From: Paenibacillus larvae subsp. larvae
GTDB taxonomy: Bacteria > Bacillota > Bacilli > Paenibacillales > NBRC-103111
DNA length: 64,000 nucleotides
NCBI RefSeq assembly: GCF_002003265.1
Contig: NZ_CP019687.1
Coordinates: forward strand, 4,097,501-4,161,500
Direction of reading: 5' to 3'
Of the stretch, positions 51,945-62,355 are shown in pieces (within the stretch, counting starts at the first letter, position 1; every line of letters begins with the position of its first letter). Both the position numbers and the translations under genes were made by a program. The notes below the pieces were generated by a model. The model saw nothing but the letters and a program-made list of their open reading frames with translations, was not told where the DNA came from and ran no database searches.

Positions 51945-52805
51945 ATGGAAACAAACCGCAAGCCGCTTACGACGGCAAAAATCAAAAGTATGAAAAAAGA
52001 GGGCATTCCCATTACAATGATCACGGCTTATGACTATCCCTCTGCCATGCTGGCTGAGGAAGCCGGTGTAGATATGATTTTGGTAGGGGATTCCTTGGGA
52101 AATGTGGTGCTTGGCTATGATTCAACCCTTCCTGTAACGGTTGATGATATGATTTACCATACGAAAGCCGTGACCCGTGCCGTAAAATCTGCCTTCGTTG
52201 TAACAGATATGCCCTTTATGACTTATCACGGAAGTCTTGACCAGACCCTATATCATGCCGGGCGCATCATGCGGGAAGGATTGGGAAAAGCCGTCAAGCT
52301 GGAAGGGGGAGCTGAAATCGCCCCGGCTGTGAAGGCTCTAACCCAAGCGGGAGTTCCTGTTGTCGGCCACCTGGGATTAACTCCGCAATCTGTTCATCAA
52401 ATTGGGGGTTACCGGGTTCAAGGGAAAAATTCTGACCAGGCCCGGGAACTGCTAAAAGATGCTTTGACTATCCAGGAAGCGGGTGCTTTTTGTTTGGTGC
52501 TGGAACTCGTTACGGACGAACTGGCCGCTTGGATAACGGATCAGCTCTCTATCCCGACTATCGGTATCGGAGCGGGTCCTTCCTGTGATGGACAAGTGCT
52601 TGTTTTCCATGATGCTGTAGGCTATGAATCCAAACCATGGCCTAAAAAGTTTGTAAAAACTTATGTCCACGCCGGAGAGCTCATCCGGGATGGAATTACC
52701 CAATTTGTCAATGAAGTGAGAAACCGCCAATTTCCGGCCGGGGAGCATACCTTTAAGATGGATCAGGAGGCGGTTGACCGTCTGTACGGAAACAAAGGGA
52801 ACTAA
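51945..52805 (+). CDS. panB: 3-methyl-2-oxobutanoate hydroxymethyltransferase
   Basis: A 286-residue PanB: MITAYDYPSAMLAEEAGVDMILVGDSLGNVVLG, DMPFMTYHG, VKLEGGAEI, VVGHLGLTPQSVH and IPTIGIGAGPSCDGQVLVFHD. It uses methylene-THF to make ketopantoate. The gene follows the structured leader; panC and panD follow. Confidence 0.96.
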   Translation: METNRKPLTTAKIKSMKKEGIPITMITAYDYPSAMLAEEAGVDMILVGDSLGNVVLGYDSTLPVTVDDMIYHTKAVTRAVKSAFVVTDMPFMTYHGSLDQTLYHAGRIMREGLGKAVKLEGGAEIAPAVKALTQAGVPVVGHLGLTPQSVHQIGGYRVQGKNSDQARELLKDALTIQEAGAFCLVLELVTDELAAWITDQLSIPTIGIGAGPSCDGQVLVFHDAVGYESKPWPKKFVKTYVHAGELIRDGITQFVNEVRNRQFPAGEHTFKMDQEAVDRLYGNKGN

Positions 52806-52851
52806 CCTACGAACTTATGACTAAAGGATTACAAAGGAGCATGAACTCTGG

Positions 52852-53754
52852 ATGAAAGTCATCACACGTATTGCCGAGCTGAAGCAAGCCATTTGGGAAT
52901 TAAAAACGGGACATAACCGTTTTCATCTTGCCCCCGTCGGGTTTGTTCCGACAATGGGATATTTGCACGAAGGCCACTTAAGTCTTGTGGAAGAAGCCAA
53001 AAAACAGTGTTTTATCGTTATAATGAGCATTTTTGTGAACCCTCTTCAGTTCGGGCAGAATGAAGATCTGGATCAATACCCGCGGGATATAGAGCGTGAT
53101 AAACAGCTTGCTTCGGAAGCGGGTGTGGATCTTCTTTTTCTTCCGACAGTTGAGGAAATGTATCCCCGGTCACAGCGTACTACCGTTCATATATCCGAAC
53201 TTACGAACGTTCTGTGCGGGGCTTCAAGGCCGGATCATTTTGACGGTGTTACAACTGTGGTATCAAAGTTATTCCATATTGTTCAGCCGGATAAAGCTTT
53301 TTTTGGGCTTAAAGATGCACAGCAAGTGGCCGTGATTGAACAAATGGTAGAAGATTTAAACATGAATGTAGAAATTGTTCCCTGCCCGATTGTCCGTGAA
53401 AAGGACGGGCTTGCGAAAAGTTCCCGGAATGTTTATTTAAGTCCTGAAGAGCGAAAGCAAGCCCTGGTTCTTTCCGCGGCACTGAACGATACACTTACCT
53501 GGCTAAGCGAACAAAAGGAATTCAATACTCAGGAAGTCAGACAGAGGCTTGTAGACCAGATTAGCAGTCAGCCATTGGCGGACATCGATTATGTAGAGGT
53601 ACTTAGTTACCCTTCTCTCAAGCCCCTGCCTGAACGGCTTACCTTAAGTAATAATGTAGACGAGCGTATCATTTTTGCTTTAGCCGTTCGTTTTGGTGGT
53701 ACGCGTTTAATTGACAATGCCATATTTCATTGGGGAGAGATCAGCCATGTTTAG
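52852..53754 (+). CDS. panC: Pantothenate synthetase
   Basis: A 300-residue Pan[19 protein letters not shown] (HIGH-like), [45 protein letters not shown] and [13 protein letters not shown] (KMSKS-like). It joins pantoate and beta-alanine with ATP. The panD start lies inside its end. Confidence 0.96.
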   Translation: MKVITRIAELKQAIWELKTGHNRFHLAPVGFVPTMGYLHEGHLSLVEEAKKQCFIVIMSIFVNPLQFGQNEDLDQYPRDIERDKQLASEAGVDLLFLPTVEEMYPRSQRTTVHISELTNVLCGASRPDHFDGVTTVVSKLFHIVQPDKAFFGLKDAQQVAVIEQMVEDLNMNVEIVPCPIVREKDGLAKSSRNVYLSPEERKQALVLSAALNDTLTWLSEQKEFNTQEVRQRLVDQISSQPLADIDYVEVLSYPSLKPLPERLTLSNNVDERIIFALAVRFGGTRLIDNAIFHWGEISHV

Positions 53755-54130
53755 AACTATGATGAAAGCTAAAATTCATCGGGCAACCGTGACAGAAGCA
53801 AATTTAAACTATATAGGCAGTGTAACCATAGACCAAGATATTTTGGATGCTGTGGATATGCTCCCGGGTGAGAAAGTTCAGATTGTCAACAATAATAATG
53901 GTACCCGTCTTGAGACCTATATTATTCCCGGCCCCCGCGGCTCTGGAGTGATCTGCCTGAACGGGGCGGCTGCACGTTTGGTACAGGTTGGAGATATTGT
54001 CATCATTGTTTCCTATGCCTTGATGACTGACGAGGAAGGCAGGAACCACTGCCCTACAATTGCCTTCATGGGTGAAGGAAACCGGATTGAAGAAGTGCTA
54101 AAAGAGGAGACACATTCCACGATCCGCTGA
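53747..54130 (+). CDS. panD: Aspartate 1-decarboxylase proenzyme
   Basis: A 127-residue pyruvoyl-type decarboxylase, the B. subtilis length. The self-cleavage site is Gly-Ser in NYIGSVTID; the catalytic Arg is in [12 protein letters not shown]. It yields beta-alanine for PanC. ATG 53747, with GGGGAGAG upstream, overlaps panC by 8 bp. Confidence 0.95.
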   Translation: MFRTMMKAKIHRATVTEANLNYIGSVTIDQDILDAVDMLPGEKVQIVNNNNGTRLETYIIPGPRGSGVICLNGAAARLVQVGDIVIIVSYALMTDEEGRNHCPTIAFMGEGNRIEEVLKEETHSTIR

Positions 54131-54231
54131 AGGGTTTTACATGTATGAAACGGGTAGCCCCTGCAAAGAATGAGTGTATCGGTACGAAGTCCATCGCTTC
54201 TTTGAATGCCAGGTTAAGGTGGGATACACTC

Positions 54232-54808
54232 ATGTTCAAACAATTATTCGGTACCATGAATGAAGTTCTGGATGATATCATCAAGGAGTCGAAAACAGCC
54301 ACAGGGGCTGCCAAACAAGAGCTTGAAGAACAGTTGACCGCCTTAAAAGCAATGAGTGATGAGTGCATTGAACAATGGCTGCTGTTTGAAGAGAAGCTCT
54401 CGCAATTCGTCCATAGCGCAACAATGAAAACTCCAACCCTTCATCAAGATCTATTGGAATTAGACTGGACAGGGAAACAATCCGAAGAATTTCTGCGGGG
54501 CAGGGTTATTTTAAACTATACATGTATAGACAGGCCATTCAAGAGTTTGAAAAACTTGTTCAAAAAGAGCCGGACTTTCTGCTTGCCCGAATTTATTTAG
54601 CTATGGGTTATTTAAAACAGGGAGAGTTGCCTGAAGCAAAAAGACATTTCCAGCTGCTTGCCCCTCTGGTTGATAATGCTCAAATGAAGGCCATTACTTA
54701 TAATGCCCTTGGTTGTATTCAATTTTCCAGCAAGCATTTGAGTACTTCAAAAAAGCTTACAGCGCTGACCCGTCTATTGTGGAACCTCTTCTGAATTTGG
54801 AAGAATAA
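54232..54808 (+). pseudogene. Tetratricopeptide repeat protein, two apparent frameshifts
   Basis: ATG 54232 follows AAGGTGGG. The first frame gives an N-terminal coiled-coil-like domain (MFKQLFGTMNEVLDDIIKES ... LELDWTGKQSEEF). The second (from about 54500) gives QAIQEFEKLVQKEPDF and LARIYLAMGYLKQGELPEAKRHF, two TPR units. The third ends FEYFKKAYSADPSIVEPLLNLEE at 54808. One extra base in G4 (54497-54500) and one in T4 (54723-54726) give a single ~193-residue frame. It sits between panD and dinG; function unknown. Confidence 0.75.
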
Positions 54809-54864
54809 CAGCTATCCCTTTTTCGTTCATAATTTGGTATGCTAAAGAGAAGAAGGAAGAAGGG

Positions 54865-57737
54865 ATGGAAACTACAGGAATGAAATTTGCGGTATTAGAT
54901 TTTGAAACCACCGGAACAAGCACTACCGATACGATTATCCAGGTCGGTCTTGTCATTATAGATGAATTCGATATTACAGACAGGTATACTTCCCTTGTGA
55001 ATCCAGGGGTACGTATACCTTCTTCTATTACATCCCTTACCGGCATTACGGATGAAATGGTGGAGAATGCTCCTTCAGTGGAAAAAGTAATGGCGGATTT
55101 ATACCCGCTGTTGTCTGATTGTGTCCTTGTGGCCCATCATGCCTCATTTGACCACGCCTTTTTACAGCGTTCCCTAACGAAAGCCGGGTATCCTCCTTTT
55201 ACAGGAAGGGTACTCGATACAATCGATGCTTTAAGGGTTGCATTCCCTTCCCTTGGCAGTTTTCAGCTGGGGCATGTGTGCAGTTTGTTTGGAATAGAAC
55301 ATGAAAACCCGCATCAGGCAAATTGTGATGCCCAGGTAACAGCAGAGCTGTGGATTCGCATTATGCAGAAGCTATTTGGACTTCCTTTGCTTACTATTCA
55401 GAGAATTAGCCAGATCCTGGATCCGAATGTTAGTGACCTGGGTTGGTTTATTAATGAGATCCGCGCTTATAAAGAGCTTCACACGGCTGAGGATGAAGAA
55501 ACTTACCGTTATTATCGGCAATTTGCCTTAAATGTCGATGACTGGGGGAAAGAAGAGCCTGTACGGGATGAACAGGATGTTCTTAATCTGGGAACATTTG
55601 ATGAATATATGCAGCAGGTAAATGATTCCTTCAAAAAGGTCTTTCCTAACTATGAAGCTAGAGAAGCACAGCAACAGATGATTCACGAAGTAGCTTCTGC
55701 TTTTGAAGATACTAAACATTTGATGATCGAGGCAGGAACGGGTACCGGCAAAACATTGGGATATCTGATTCCGGCTCTTTATTACGGGATTAAGCATGAA
55801 GAAAAAATAGTTGTCAGTACACATACAATTAATCTTCAGGAACAGCTAAGAGAAAGGGATATTCCGCTTCTTCACCATATTTTGCCAATTGGGTTTACGG
55901 CTTCTGTTCTTAAAGGAAGAAGTCATTATTTGTGTCTTCGCAAATTTGAGAATAAAATGAATATCAGAGATTATGATCCCGGGAAGGAAGATACGCTTAC
56001 GGCAGCCCAAATGACAGTCTGGCTTAATGAGACAGAGCGGGGGAAGATGAGGAGCTTTATTTTGGTAACCGGGGGATGTCTTTTTGGCATCAGGTTTCCA
56101 GTGATGCAGATTCCTGTATGAACAGGCATTGTCCGTGGTTCAGGAAATGTTTTTATCATAGAGCCAGATATGAAGCAGGTGAATCCGATGTTGTCATTAC
56201 AAACCATTCTCTGCTGCTCACAGATACAAAAGCTGAGAATCGGCTCCTTCCTTCTTATAAACATCTGATTCTGGATGAGGCTCATCATTTTGAAGATGTA
56301 GCCGGGAAGCATTTGGGTACGGATCTTCATTATATGGGGCTGGCCAACCAGCTCTCACAGCTATACAAAGACAGCCATTCAGGGCAGCTGCCCATGCTGT
56401 TATCCCGGTTTTACGGAATACAGAACGACAAAATCACAGTTAGCTTACAGGCAGTTGAACGGATTAGTGAACGGATTGTGGATGCCAAAGAGGAATGGGA
56501 CCGTTTAACGGAGAAAATGTATGAATGGCTTTCCGGAAACCATGAATCTTCCGGAGCTGAAACCGGCCAGCTCATCATTCGGGTTAAAGAGGATGTTCTT
56601 CCTGACAATTGGCATGAGTTTGCAGAAATTGAGGAAAATTTGCTTCTCGCGCTTCAGGACATTCATAAGAAATTGGACCAGCTCATCCAAGAGTTAAAAG
56701 AGGTTCAAGATGAATATGACCTGCAAAGCATATTGACCGACCTTGGGGGGATATCCAAAGAGATTGCCCAATACAAGCAAAATATACGATTTTTTATGAA
56801 ACGGGAAGATCAGGATTTTGTATATTGGCTAGAAGCGAATACTTACACCAAAAGCCGGTCCGTCCAGCTTGTATGCGTCCCCCTTGATGTAAGTCCCTTG
56901 CTGCGTGACCTGATATTTGATACCAAAGATAGTGTTATCATGACATCCGCTACATTATCTGTGAACAAATCTTTTAGCTATTCTTTGGGAATGTTTGGTC
57001 TAGAATCTCCGGAAGAAGGGCAAGAGAAAGCTAAACTGAGAACGGTTATGCTGCCTTCGACGTTTAACTACAGACAACAAGCTTTAGTGATGATACCGCG
57101 TGATTTTCCGGGTATACGGGGCAGGCAGGGGGAAGCCCTTTTTGTTGAGGCTCTCATTCATTCACTGATGGAAGTGGCTATAACAACTAGAGGCAGAATG
57201 CTGGTGCTTTTTACGTCGAACCGGATGTTGAAAGATACGCATAAGGAGCTTAAAGAAAAACTCAGGCCTTATGGTATTGAAGTCCTGGGCCAAGGTGTAG
57301 ATACCGGTAACAGAAGCAAACTGACCAGGCTATTTCAAGAAAGTGAAGCCTGTGTACTGCTGGGGACCAGTTCATTTTGGGAAGGGGTGGATATCCCTGG
57401 GCAAGCTCTGACCTGTCTGGCTATTGTGAGGCTTCCTTTCCAACCTCCAAATCATCCATTGGTTGAAGCCAAAAGTGAGAAATTGAAGAAAATGAATCAG
57501 AACCCATTCATCAAATTATCCGTACCTCAAGCGGTCATCAGGTTTAAACAAGGTTTTGGCCGGCTTGTGCGGACAGCAACAGACAAAGGGATCGTCATCC
57601 TGTATGATACTCGTGTAATAGAAACCCAATATGGCAAATATTTCCTATATTCATTGCCAGGGCCTAAAATGGAGCACATGACAAGAACACAAATTGTGCC
57701 AAGAATTGAAGAATGGATGGGAGAGAAGCAGGAATGA
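54865..57737 (+). pseudogene. dinG: DinG-type 3'-5' exonuclease/helicase, apparently frameshifted
   Basis: The two frames together encode ~957 residues, like B. subtilis DinG (931). The N-terminal DEDD exonuclease has AVLDFETTGTS, HHASFDHAFLQ and HQANCDAQVT. The helicase begins with EAGTGTGKTLGYLIPA (Walker A) and stops in frame at 56121. The second frame resumes WHQVSSDADSCMNRHCPWFRKC (iron-sulfur-type cysteines in this family) and has LDEAHHFEDVAG, GTSSFWEGVDIPG and RFKQGFGRLVRT. The break is near G5 (56071-56075) or T5 (56081-56085); one extra base restores it. rex overlaps its end. Confidence 0.85.
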
Positions 57738-58372
57738 AGACGGAAAAAATATCTGAAGCCGTCGTTCGGCGATTGCCGATTTATTTACGGTACTTGAACG
57801 AATTAGCCATAAAGAATGTAATGACTGTTTCGTCTCAGGACCTGGGCCAGAAATTGGATCTGAACCCGGCGCAAATCCGCAAGGATCTAGCTTACTTTGG
57901 TGAATTCGGCAAGAAGGGGATCGGGTATGATGTTGCTTATCTGATTGAAAAAATTCGGCAGATTCTAAATCTGGACAAACAAAACCCAGTAGTGCTGGTA
58001 GGCGCCGGTAACCTTGGGCGTGCATTATCTAATTATAACGTCTATTTGAGCGATCAGATGAAGATTGTAGCGGTGTTTGATGCTTCGCCGGGCAAAATCG
58101 GTCAAACCATCAATAATTTACAGGTGAAACCGATGGAAGACCTGATTCCAACAGTTAGAAAACTGGGGGTTCGGATTGGGATTATTACCGTTCCGGCTTC
58201 GGAAGCGCAAAATGTAGCGAATCAATTCATTGAAGCAGGTGTGGAAGCTATCCTGAACTTTGCTCCAATCATTATTAAAGTTCCACCGGAAGTACGTGTC
58301 CATAATGCGGATTTCACAGCCGATCTTCAAAGTCTCGCTTATTATCTGGTAGAAAAAAACACCGAAGCTTAA
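57734..58372 (+). CDS. rex: Redox-sensing transcriptional repressor Rex
   Basis: A 212-residue Rex: N-terminal winged helix (VRRLPIYLRYLNELA, VSSQDLGQKLDLNPAQIRKDLAYFGEFGKKGIGY) and a Rossmann domain (VVLVGAGNLGRALSNY) that binds NADH/NAD+, then the domain-swapped C-terminal helix. It represses fermentation and respiration genes when NADH is low. ATG 57734 overlaps the dinG stop. The terminator overlaps its own stop codon. Confidence 0.95.
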   Translation: MKTEKISEAVVRRLPIYLRYLNELAIKNVMTVSSQDLGQKLDLNPAQIRKDLAYFGEFGKKGIGYDVAYLIEKIRQILNLDKQNPVVLVGAGNLGRALSNYNVYLSDQMKIVAVFDASPGKIGQTINNLQVKPMEDLIPTVRKLGVRIGIITVPASEAQNVANQFIEAGVEAILNFAPIIIKVPPEVRVHNADFTADLQSLAYYLVEKNTEA

Positions 58373-58388
58373 TAGCTTCGGTGTTTTT
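58355..58388. terminator. Bidirectional terminator between rex and pit
   Basis: A 15-bp perfect stem AAAAACACCGAAGCT/AGCTTCGGTGTTTTT with loop TAAT; A5 and T5 at both ends serve both convergent genes. Confidence 0.92.
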
Positions 58389-58394
58389 AAGTCT

Positions 58395-59393
58395 TTATAC
58401 AAAAAATTTAAACATGAGCATGTAGATCAGATAGGCAATCGCAATACTGATTGGAATTGTAATTACCCAAGTAACAAGCATCCGCTTAACTGTTCCCCAT
58501 TTTACATCATGCAAACGCATGACACTACCTGTTCCGATAATGGACGAAGAAATAACATGAGTGGTAGAAAGCGGCATTCCCATAGCTGTTGAGGCCTGAA
58601 TAATGGCGGACGATGTTAAATCAGACGCAAAGCCGTTAATCGGTTCGATCTTGATAATTTTTGAACCGACGGTTTTAATAATCCTCATTCCGCCAATTGA
58701 TGTTCCAAGCCCCATGGCCGTTGCCGCAGCCAGTTTAACCCACAGAGGTACGTCCAATGTATCTTGTAAACCGGCAGCGACGAGTCCAAAAACAATAATC
58801 CCCATAGCTTTTTGGGCATCGTTACCGCCATGTGAAAAGGACAGAAGCCATGCCGATAAGATTTGGAAAAAACGGAAAACACGGTTTAACTTCGAACGGG
58901 ATTTGTTACCGCTTAGAATGATGAGGCGTTTAATCACCGTCATAATCATGTAACCAGCCACGAATGCAATGACCGGGGAAAGGATAAGGATCAGTACAAT
59001 CTTGCCGAAACCTCCCCAATTAAGGGCCCCTGCACCAGCACCGGCCATGACAGCACCAGCAAGAGCACCGATCAGGGTATGGGAGGATGATGAAGGGATT
59101 CCATAATACCAGGTGAGAAGGTTCCAGATAATTGAAGCGAGAAGAGCCGCGATAACAACATAAACACCGTTCTCAATATCAGCAGGGTTGGCGATGCTTC
59201 CCCCGACGGTTTTAGCAACTTCCGAGGAGAAAATGGCCCCGAGGAAGTTTAGGATTGCAGCACTCAAAATCGCAAAACGCGGTTTCATGGCTCTGGTCGA
59301 AATTGAAGTGGCAACAGCATTTGCTGTATCATGAAAGCCATTAATAAAATCAAATGCCAGGGCAAGCGCTACAATAAAGAATAAAGTGATCAT
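58395..59393 (-). CDS. pit: Inorganic phosphate transporter, Pit family
   Basis: A 332-residue membrane protein with ~10 helices and the two PiT signatures FDFINGFHDTANAVAT (N-terminal GFHDxANxxAT) and SFSHGGNDAQKAMGII (C-terminal). STTHVISSSIIGTGS is also typical. It imports phosphate (or metal phosphate) by H+ symport. It is downstream of, and in the same operon as, the DUF47 gene. Confidence 0.94.
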   Translation of the reverse strand: MITLFFIVALALAFDFINGFHDTANAVATSISTRAMKPRFAILSAAILNFLGAIFSSEVAKTVGGSIANPADIENGVYVVIAALLASIIWNLLTWYYGIPSSSSHTLIGALAGAVMAGAGAGALNWGGFGKIVLILILSPVIAFVAGYMIMTVIKRLIILSGNKSRSKLNRVFRFFQILSAWLLSFSHGGNDAQKAMGIIVFGLVAAGLQDTLDVPLWVKLAAATAMGLGTSIGGMRIIKTVGSKIIKIEPINGFASDLTSSAIIQASTAMGMPLSTTHVISSSIIGTGSVMRLHDVKWGTVKRMLVTWVITIPISIAIAYLIYMLMFKFFV

Positions 59394-59426
59394 GTTTGCC
59401 TCCTAATGTTACAGCTGGGCTTTCGC

Positions 59427-60056
59427 TTATGAGTAGCGCAGAACTACGCTTTCAAGAATATTCGCGACATCTTCACAGACATCGGTTGTTTCTTCAAGGC
59501 GTTCATAGAGTTCTTTCAAGTTGAAATCATCATACGGATCCCGGCGGTTTGTGAAAATTTCACGAATTCCCTCTCTCATCAAGCGGTCACCTTCGTTTTC
59601 GAGGCTGTTAACTTCCACCGTATGTTGCTTAATTGAATTGTATTTTTTCTTGGATAGCAGCTTAAAGGCTTCAAGCAAATGTTCACAAGCTTTTACGATT
59701 ACTTCTGTAAATTCCTGCATGTACTTATCGATCGTTTGAATATTCAAATAATCAAAGCGGGCAGCTGTTGCTTCAATTCCGTCAATCACATCGTCAAGAT
59801 TGGAAGCTAGTTCCATGATATCTTCACGGTCGATAGGAGTAATAAACACTTTGTCTAATTCACGGAAAATTTCGTGAGTGATTTGGTCTCCTTTAGTTTC
59901 CATATCCTTGATGTTTTGAAAAAAATCAGCAGGGAGCTTATTGCCCAACAGAGCATCGCGGAACATGATCGCCGCTTGATGTGTGTTATCGGCAGATTTC
60001 ACGAGTAAGCCCAGAAAATCGACTTCATCTCGTTTGCTGTTGAAAATGGATACCAT
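59427..60056 (-). CDS. DUF47 (PhoU-like) Pit accessory protein
   Basis: A 209-residue all-helical protein of the PhoU-like DUF47 family, with IKDMETKGDQITHEIFRELD, ITPIDREDIMELASNLDDVID and ENEGDRLMREGIREIF. DUF47 genes are usually paired with pit and are thought to regulate its transport. The start ATG 60054-60056 has TTAGGAGGCAC upstream on the minus strand. Confidence 0.9.
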   Translation of the reverse strand: MVSIFNSKRDEVDFLGLLVKSADNTHQAAIMFRDALLGNKLPADFFQNIKDMETKGDQITHEIFRELDKVFITPIDREDIMELASNLDDVIDGIEATAARFDYLNIQTIDKYMQEFTEVIVKACEHLLEAFKLLSKKKYNSIKQHTVEVNSLENEGDRLMREGIREIFTNRRDPYDDFNLKELYERLEETTDVCEDVANILESVVLRYS

Positions 60057-60377
60057 AGTCTTAAGTGCCTCCTAATTGTAGTGAATACCTTATTTCCGTA
60101 TAGATTTAAATTACAATTCAATTAGCAATTTGCACATGTCTTGTATATTCGAATGAAGGATGCAAAGTGCGTATGTAGAAAATTGTAGCTTAAACTCACA
60201 AAAAATAAAATAGCATAACACAGATAAAGAAAGCAATGAACTTTTTGACGCTGGCCACCCTTGATTTTGACATAGGGAAGATGTAGAGTGAAAATGAAGA
60301 TATACCGAGCGTTTTCGTCCCCATGTAGACGGACGAAGTCGTTCCCGTTTGTATAAAACCAAGGTGGAGAAGAGGTT
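60057..60377. promoter_or_regulatory. Divergent promoter region between pit operon and mtaD
   Basis: A 320-bp AT-rich gap. On the plus strand TTGACA (60267-60272), 17-bp spacer and GAAAAT (60290-60295) could start mtaD. No clear minus-strand promoter or gene is seen. Small frames here are not supported. Confidence 0.4.
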
Positions 60378-61685
60378 ATGGCTTTGGCAAAAAAAATTGT
60401 CATTACTGACGGGTTTTTTTTGACTCTAAAAGAGCAATGTCCCGTTCTGGAAGGGTCCATGATTATAGAGGAAGACCGAATTATTTATATAGGAGAAAAT
60501 CCGTCTCCTCAAGATCTTGAACAAGCAGATGAAATCATTTCTGGTATAGGTAAACTGTTTATGCCCGGACTGGTAAACACTCACGGTCATGCAGCCATGT
60601 CACTGCTCAGAGGGTATGGCGATGATCTGGCACTTCAAGTTTGGCTTGAGCAAAAAATGTGGCCGATGGAAGCGAAATTTACTTCCCAGGACGTTTATTG
60701 GGCCACCCTTCTTTCAATAATTGAGATGATGAAGAGCGGAACAACAGCTTTCGTGGATATGTATGATCATATGGATCTGGTAGCCAAAGCTGTTGAGGAA
60801 TCCGGCATGCGCGGCTGCCTTACCCGTGGCGTGATCGGTCTTTGTCCAAAAGAAGTGCAGGATCAGAAGCTGGCGGAAGCGGCCCGGTTTGCCCGAGACT
60901 GGCATGGCAAGGCTGACGGACGGATTACCACTATGATGGCGCCGCATGCTCCGTACACTTGTCCACCTTCCTACATTGAGCAATTCGTTCAGGCCGCACA
61001 TGATCTGGACTTGCCTATTCACACTCATATGTCTGAAACCTTACGTGAAGTGGAGGCCAATGTTAAGGAATATGGCCTTCGTCCTGTGGAGCATCTTTAT
61101 AAACTGGGTGTCTTTACAAGACCGGCCCTTATCGCCCACGGGGTTCACCTGACGGATGAGGAAATCCGTCTTTTAAGCGAGCATGATGTCCGGGTTTCCC
61201 ACAATCCGGGAAGCAATCTCAAGCTTGCAAGCGGGGTAGCCCGCGTACCCGAATTAATTCAAGCAGGAGTGAAAGTCTCTCTTGGAACAGACGGGCCGGC
61301 AAGCAACAATAACCTGGATATGTTCGAGGAGATGAGACTTGCGGCATTAATTCATAAAGCAGTAAGCGGAGACCCTGTTGCTGTTCCGGCAACGGAAGCC
61401 TTGCGTATGGGGACTATCATAGGAGCTGAATCCATTTGGCTTGAAAATATCGGTAAGCTGGAACAGGGAGCTAAAGCTGATTTTATAGCACTGGATATCG
61501 ATCAGCCCCATTTTCTGCCGAAAACAGATTATGTATCCCACGTCGTTTACTCGGCTTCCGCAAAAGATGTGATAGATGTTTGGGTAAACGGCCGGCAGCT
61601 TGTCAAATCCGGAAAATGCCTCACGCTGGATGAAGAAAAGATTAAGCGTGAATTTGAGCTTTGCTTTGAACGTCTGGTACAATAG
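60378..61685 (+). CDS. mtaD: Amidohydrolase, MTA/SAH deaminase type
   Basis: A 435-residue amidohydrolase of the TrzN/MtaD branch: metal ligands in LVNTHGHAAMSLLRGY, HTHMSET, HGVHLT and GTDGPASNNNLDMFEEM. The LRGYGDDLALQVWLEQKMWP segment is typical of 5-methylthioadenosine/S-adenosylhomocysteine deaminases. Related members deaminate other nucleosides, so the substrate is inferred. The Shine-Dalgarno AGGTGGAGAAGAGG precedes ATG 60378. The symbol is tentative. Confidence 0.85.
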   Translation: MALAKKIVITDGFFLTLKEQCPVLEGSMIIEEDRIIYIGENPSPQDLEQADEIISGIGKLFMPGLVNTHGHAAMSLLRGYGDDLALQVWLEQKMWPMEAKFTSQDVYWATLLSIIEMMKSGTTAFVDMYDHMDLVAKAVEESGMRGCLTRGVIGLCPKEVQDQKLAEAARFARDWHGKADGRITTMMAPHAPYTCPPSYIEQFVQAAHDLDLPIHTHMSETLREVEANVKEYGLRPVEHLYKLGVFTRPALIAHGVHLTDEEIRLLSEHDVRVSHNPGSNLKLASGVARVPELIQAGVKVSLGTDGPASNNNLDMFEEMRLAALIHKAVSGDPVAVPATEALRMGTIIGAESIWLENIGKLEQGAKADFIALDIDQPHFLPKTDYVSHVVYSASAKDVIDVWVNGRQLVKSGKCLTLDEEKIKREFELCFERLVQ

Positions 61686-61727
61686 GACATCCGCCTTTAT
61701 TCTAAAGTAATTGGAAAGGAGCTGGAT

Positions 61728-62227
61728 GTGCAATTTCAACGAAATGGAAATGGATCGCAGGATCTGTATTTATGTTGATGACCATAGTGTTTGTTGTCAC
61801 CCGATTTTATATGAATATCCAGACTGAACATTGGAATGAAAAAACGAAAGCGGTGGAGGCGGCGTATGCCAAAACCGTGCTGACTAAGGCCGACAAAGTG
61901 ACCCCATTTCACGGAACAAGCAGTTATCAGATTGTCTATGGGCAGGATAAGCTGGGAAACCCCGTCATTGTCTGGGTAGGTGAAAATGGGGAAGTTCATA
62001 CTGAACGGGCGGATCAGAATTATACGGAACAGCAGGTTCGTAATGAGGTATCAAAAAAGCATGAAGGTGCTGAAATCCTGCGCATAAATGCAGGCAAATT
62101 AAAGGACGAATATGTATGGGAAGTGTTTTATTCCGTCAAAGACAATAAAACCAAACGTTATTATTACGATTATTATAAATTTGCAGACGGTACTTTTATA
62201 GATACGTATACGCTCAGCTTACAATAA
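61728..62227 (+). CDS. ypmB: YpmB-like membrane-anchored protein (DUF5590), apparent frameshift at the start
   Basis: The open frame used from ATG 61772 gives 151 residues: half of a membrane helix (MLMTIVFVVTRFYM) then an extracytoplasmic PepSY-like domain (AYAKTVLTKADKVTPFHGTSSYQIVYGQ ... EVFYSVKDNKTKRYYYDYYKF). The ribosome binding site GGAAAGGAG (61713-61721) instead fits GTG 61728, whose frame begins VQF. Adding one T to TTT at 61734-61736 gives VQFSTKWKWIAGSVFMLMTIVFVV, a normal basic start and full helix. It matches YpmB position and size. Function unknown. Confidence 0.75.
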
Positions 62228-62241
62228 GCTGAGTTTTTTTT
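62213..62241 (+). terminator. Intrinsic terminator overlapping ypmB stop
   Basis: CTCAGCTT, loop ACAAT, AAGCTGAG, T8. Confidence 0.92.
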
Positions 62242-62280
62242 CACATTTTCCCACTCTTTTCTTTCGGTATTTTGTCCTCC

Positions 62281-62291
62281 ACTATGATATA
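62281..62291 (+). promoter_or_regulatory. Candidate extended -10 promoter
   Basis: TG-A-TATACT just after the ypmB terminator and ~65 bp before the next gene. The -35 is weak. Confidence 0.4.
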
Positions 62292-62355
62292 CTTTTGTTT
62301 GAAGATTTATTTGCTATACGAACGTATAGATGAACCTACAGAAAGGGGGACGTTT

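Noticed and set aside
54865-57737. Reading dinG as two separate genes, exonuclease and helicase
   Set aside because: The first frame already contains Walker A of the helicase and the second starts in the middle of the helicase domain, so it is one gene with a frameshift.
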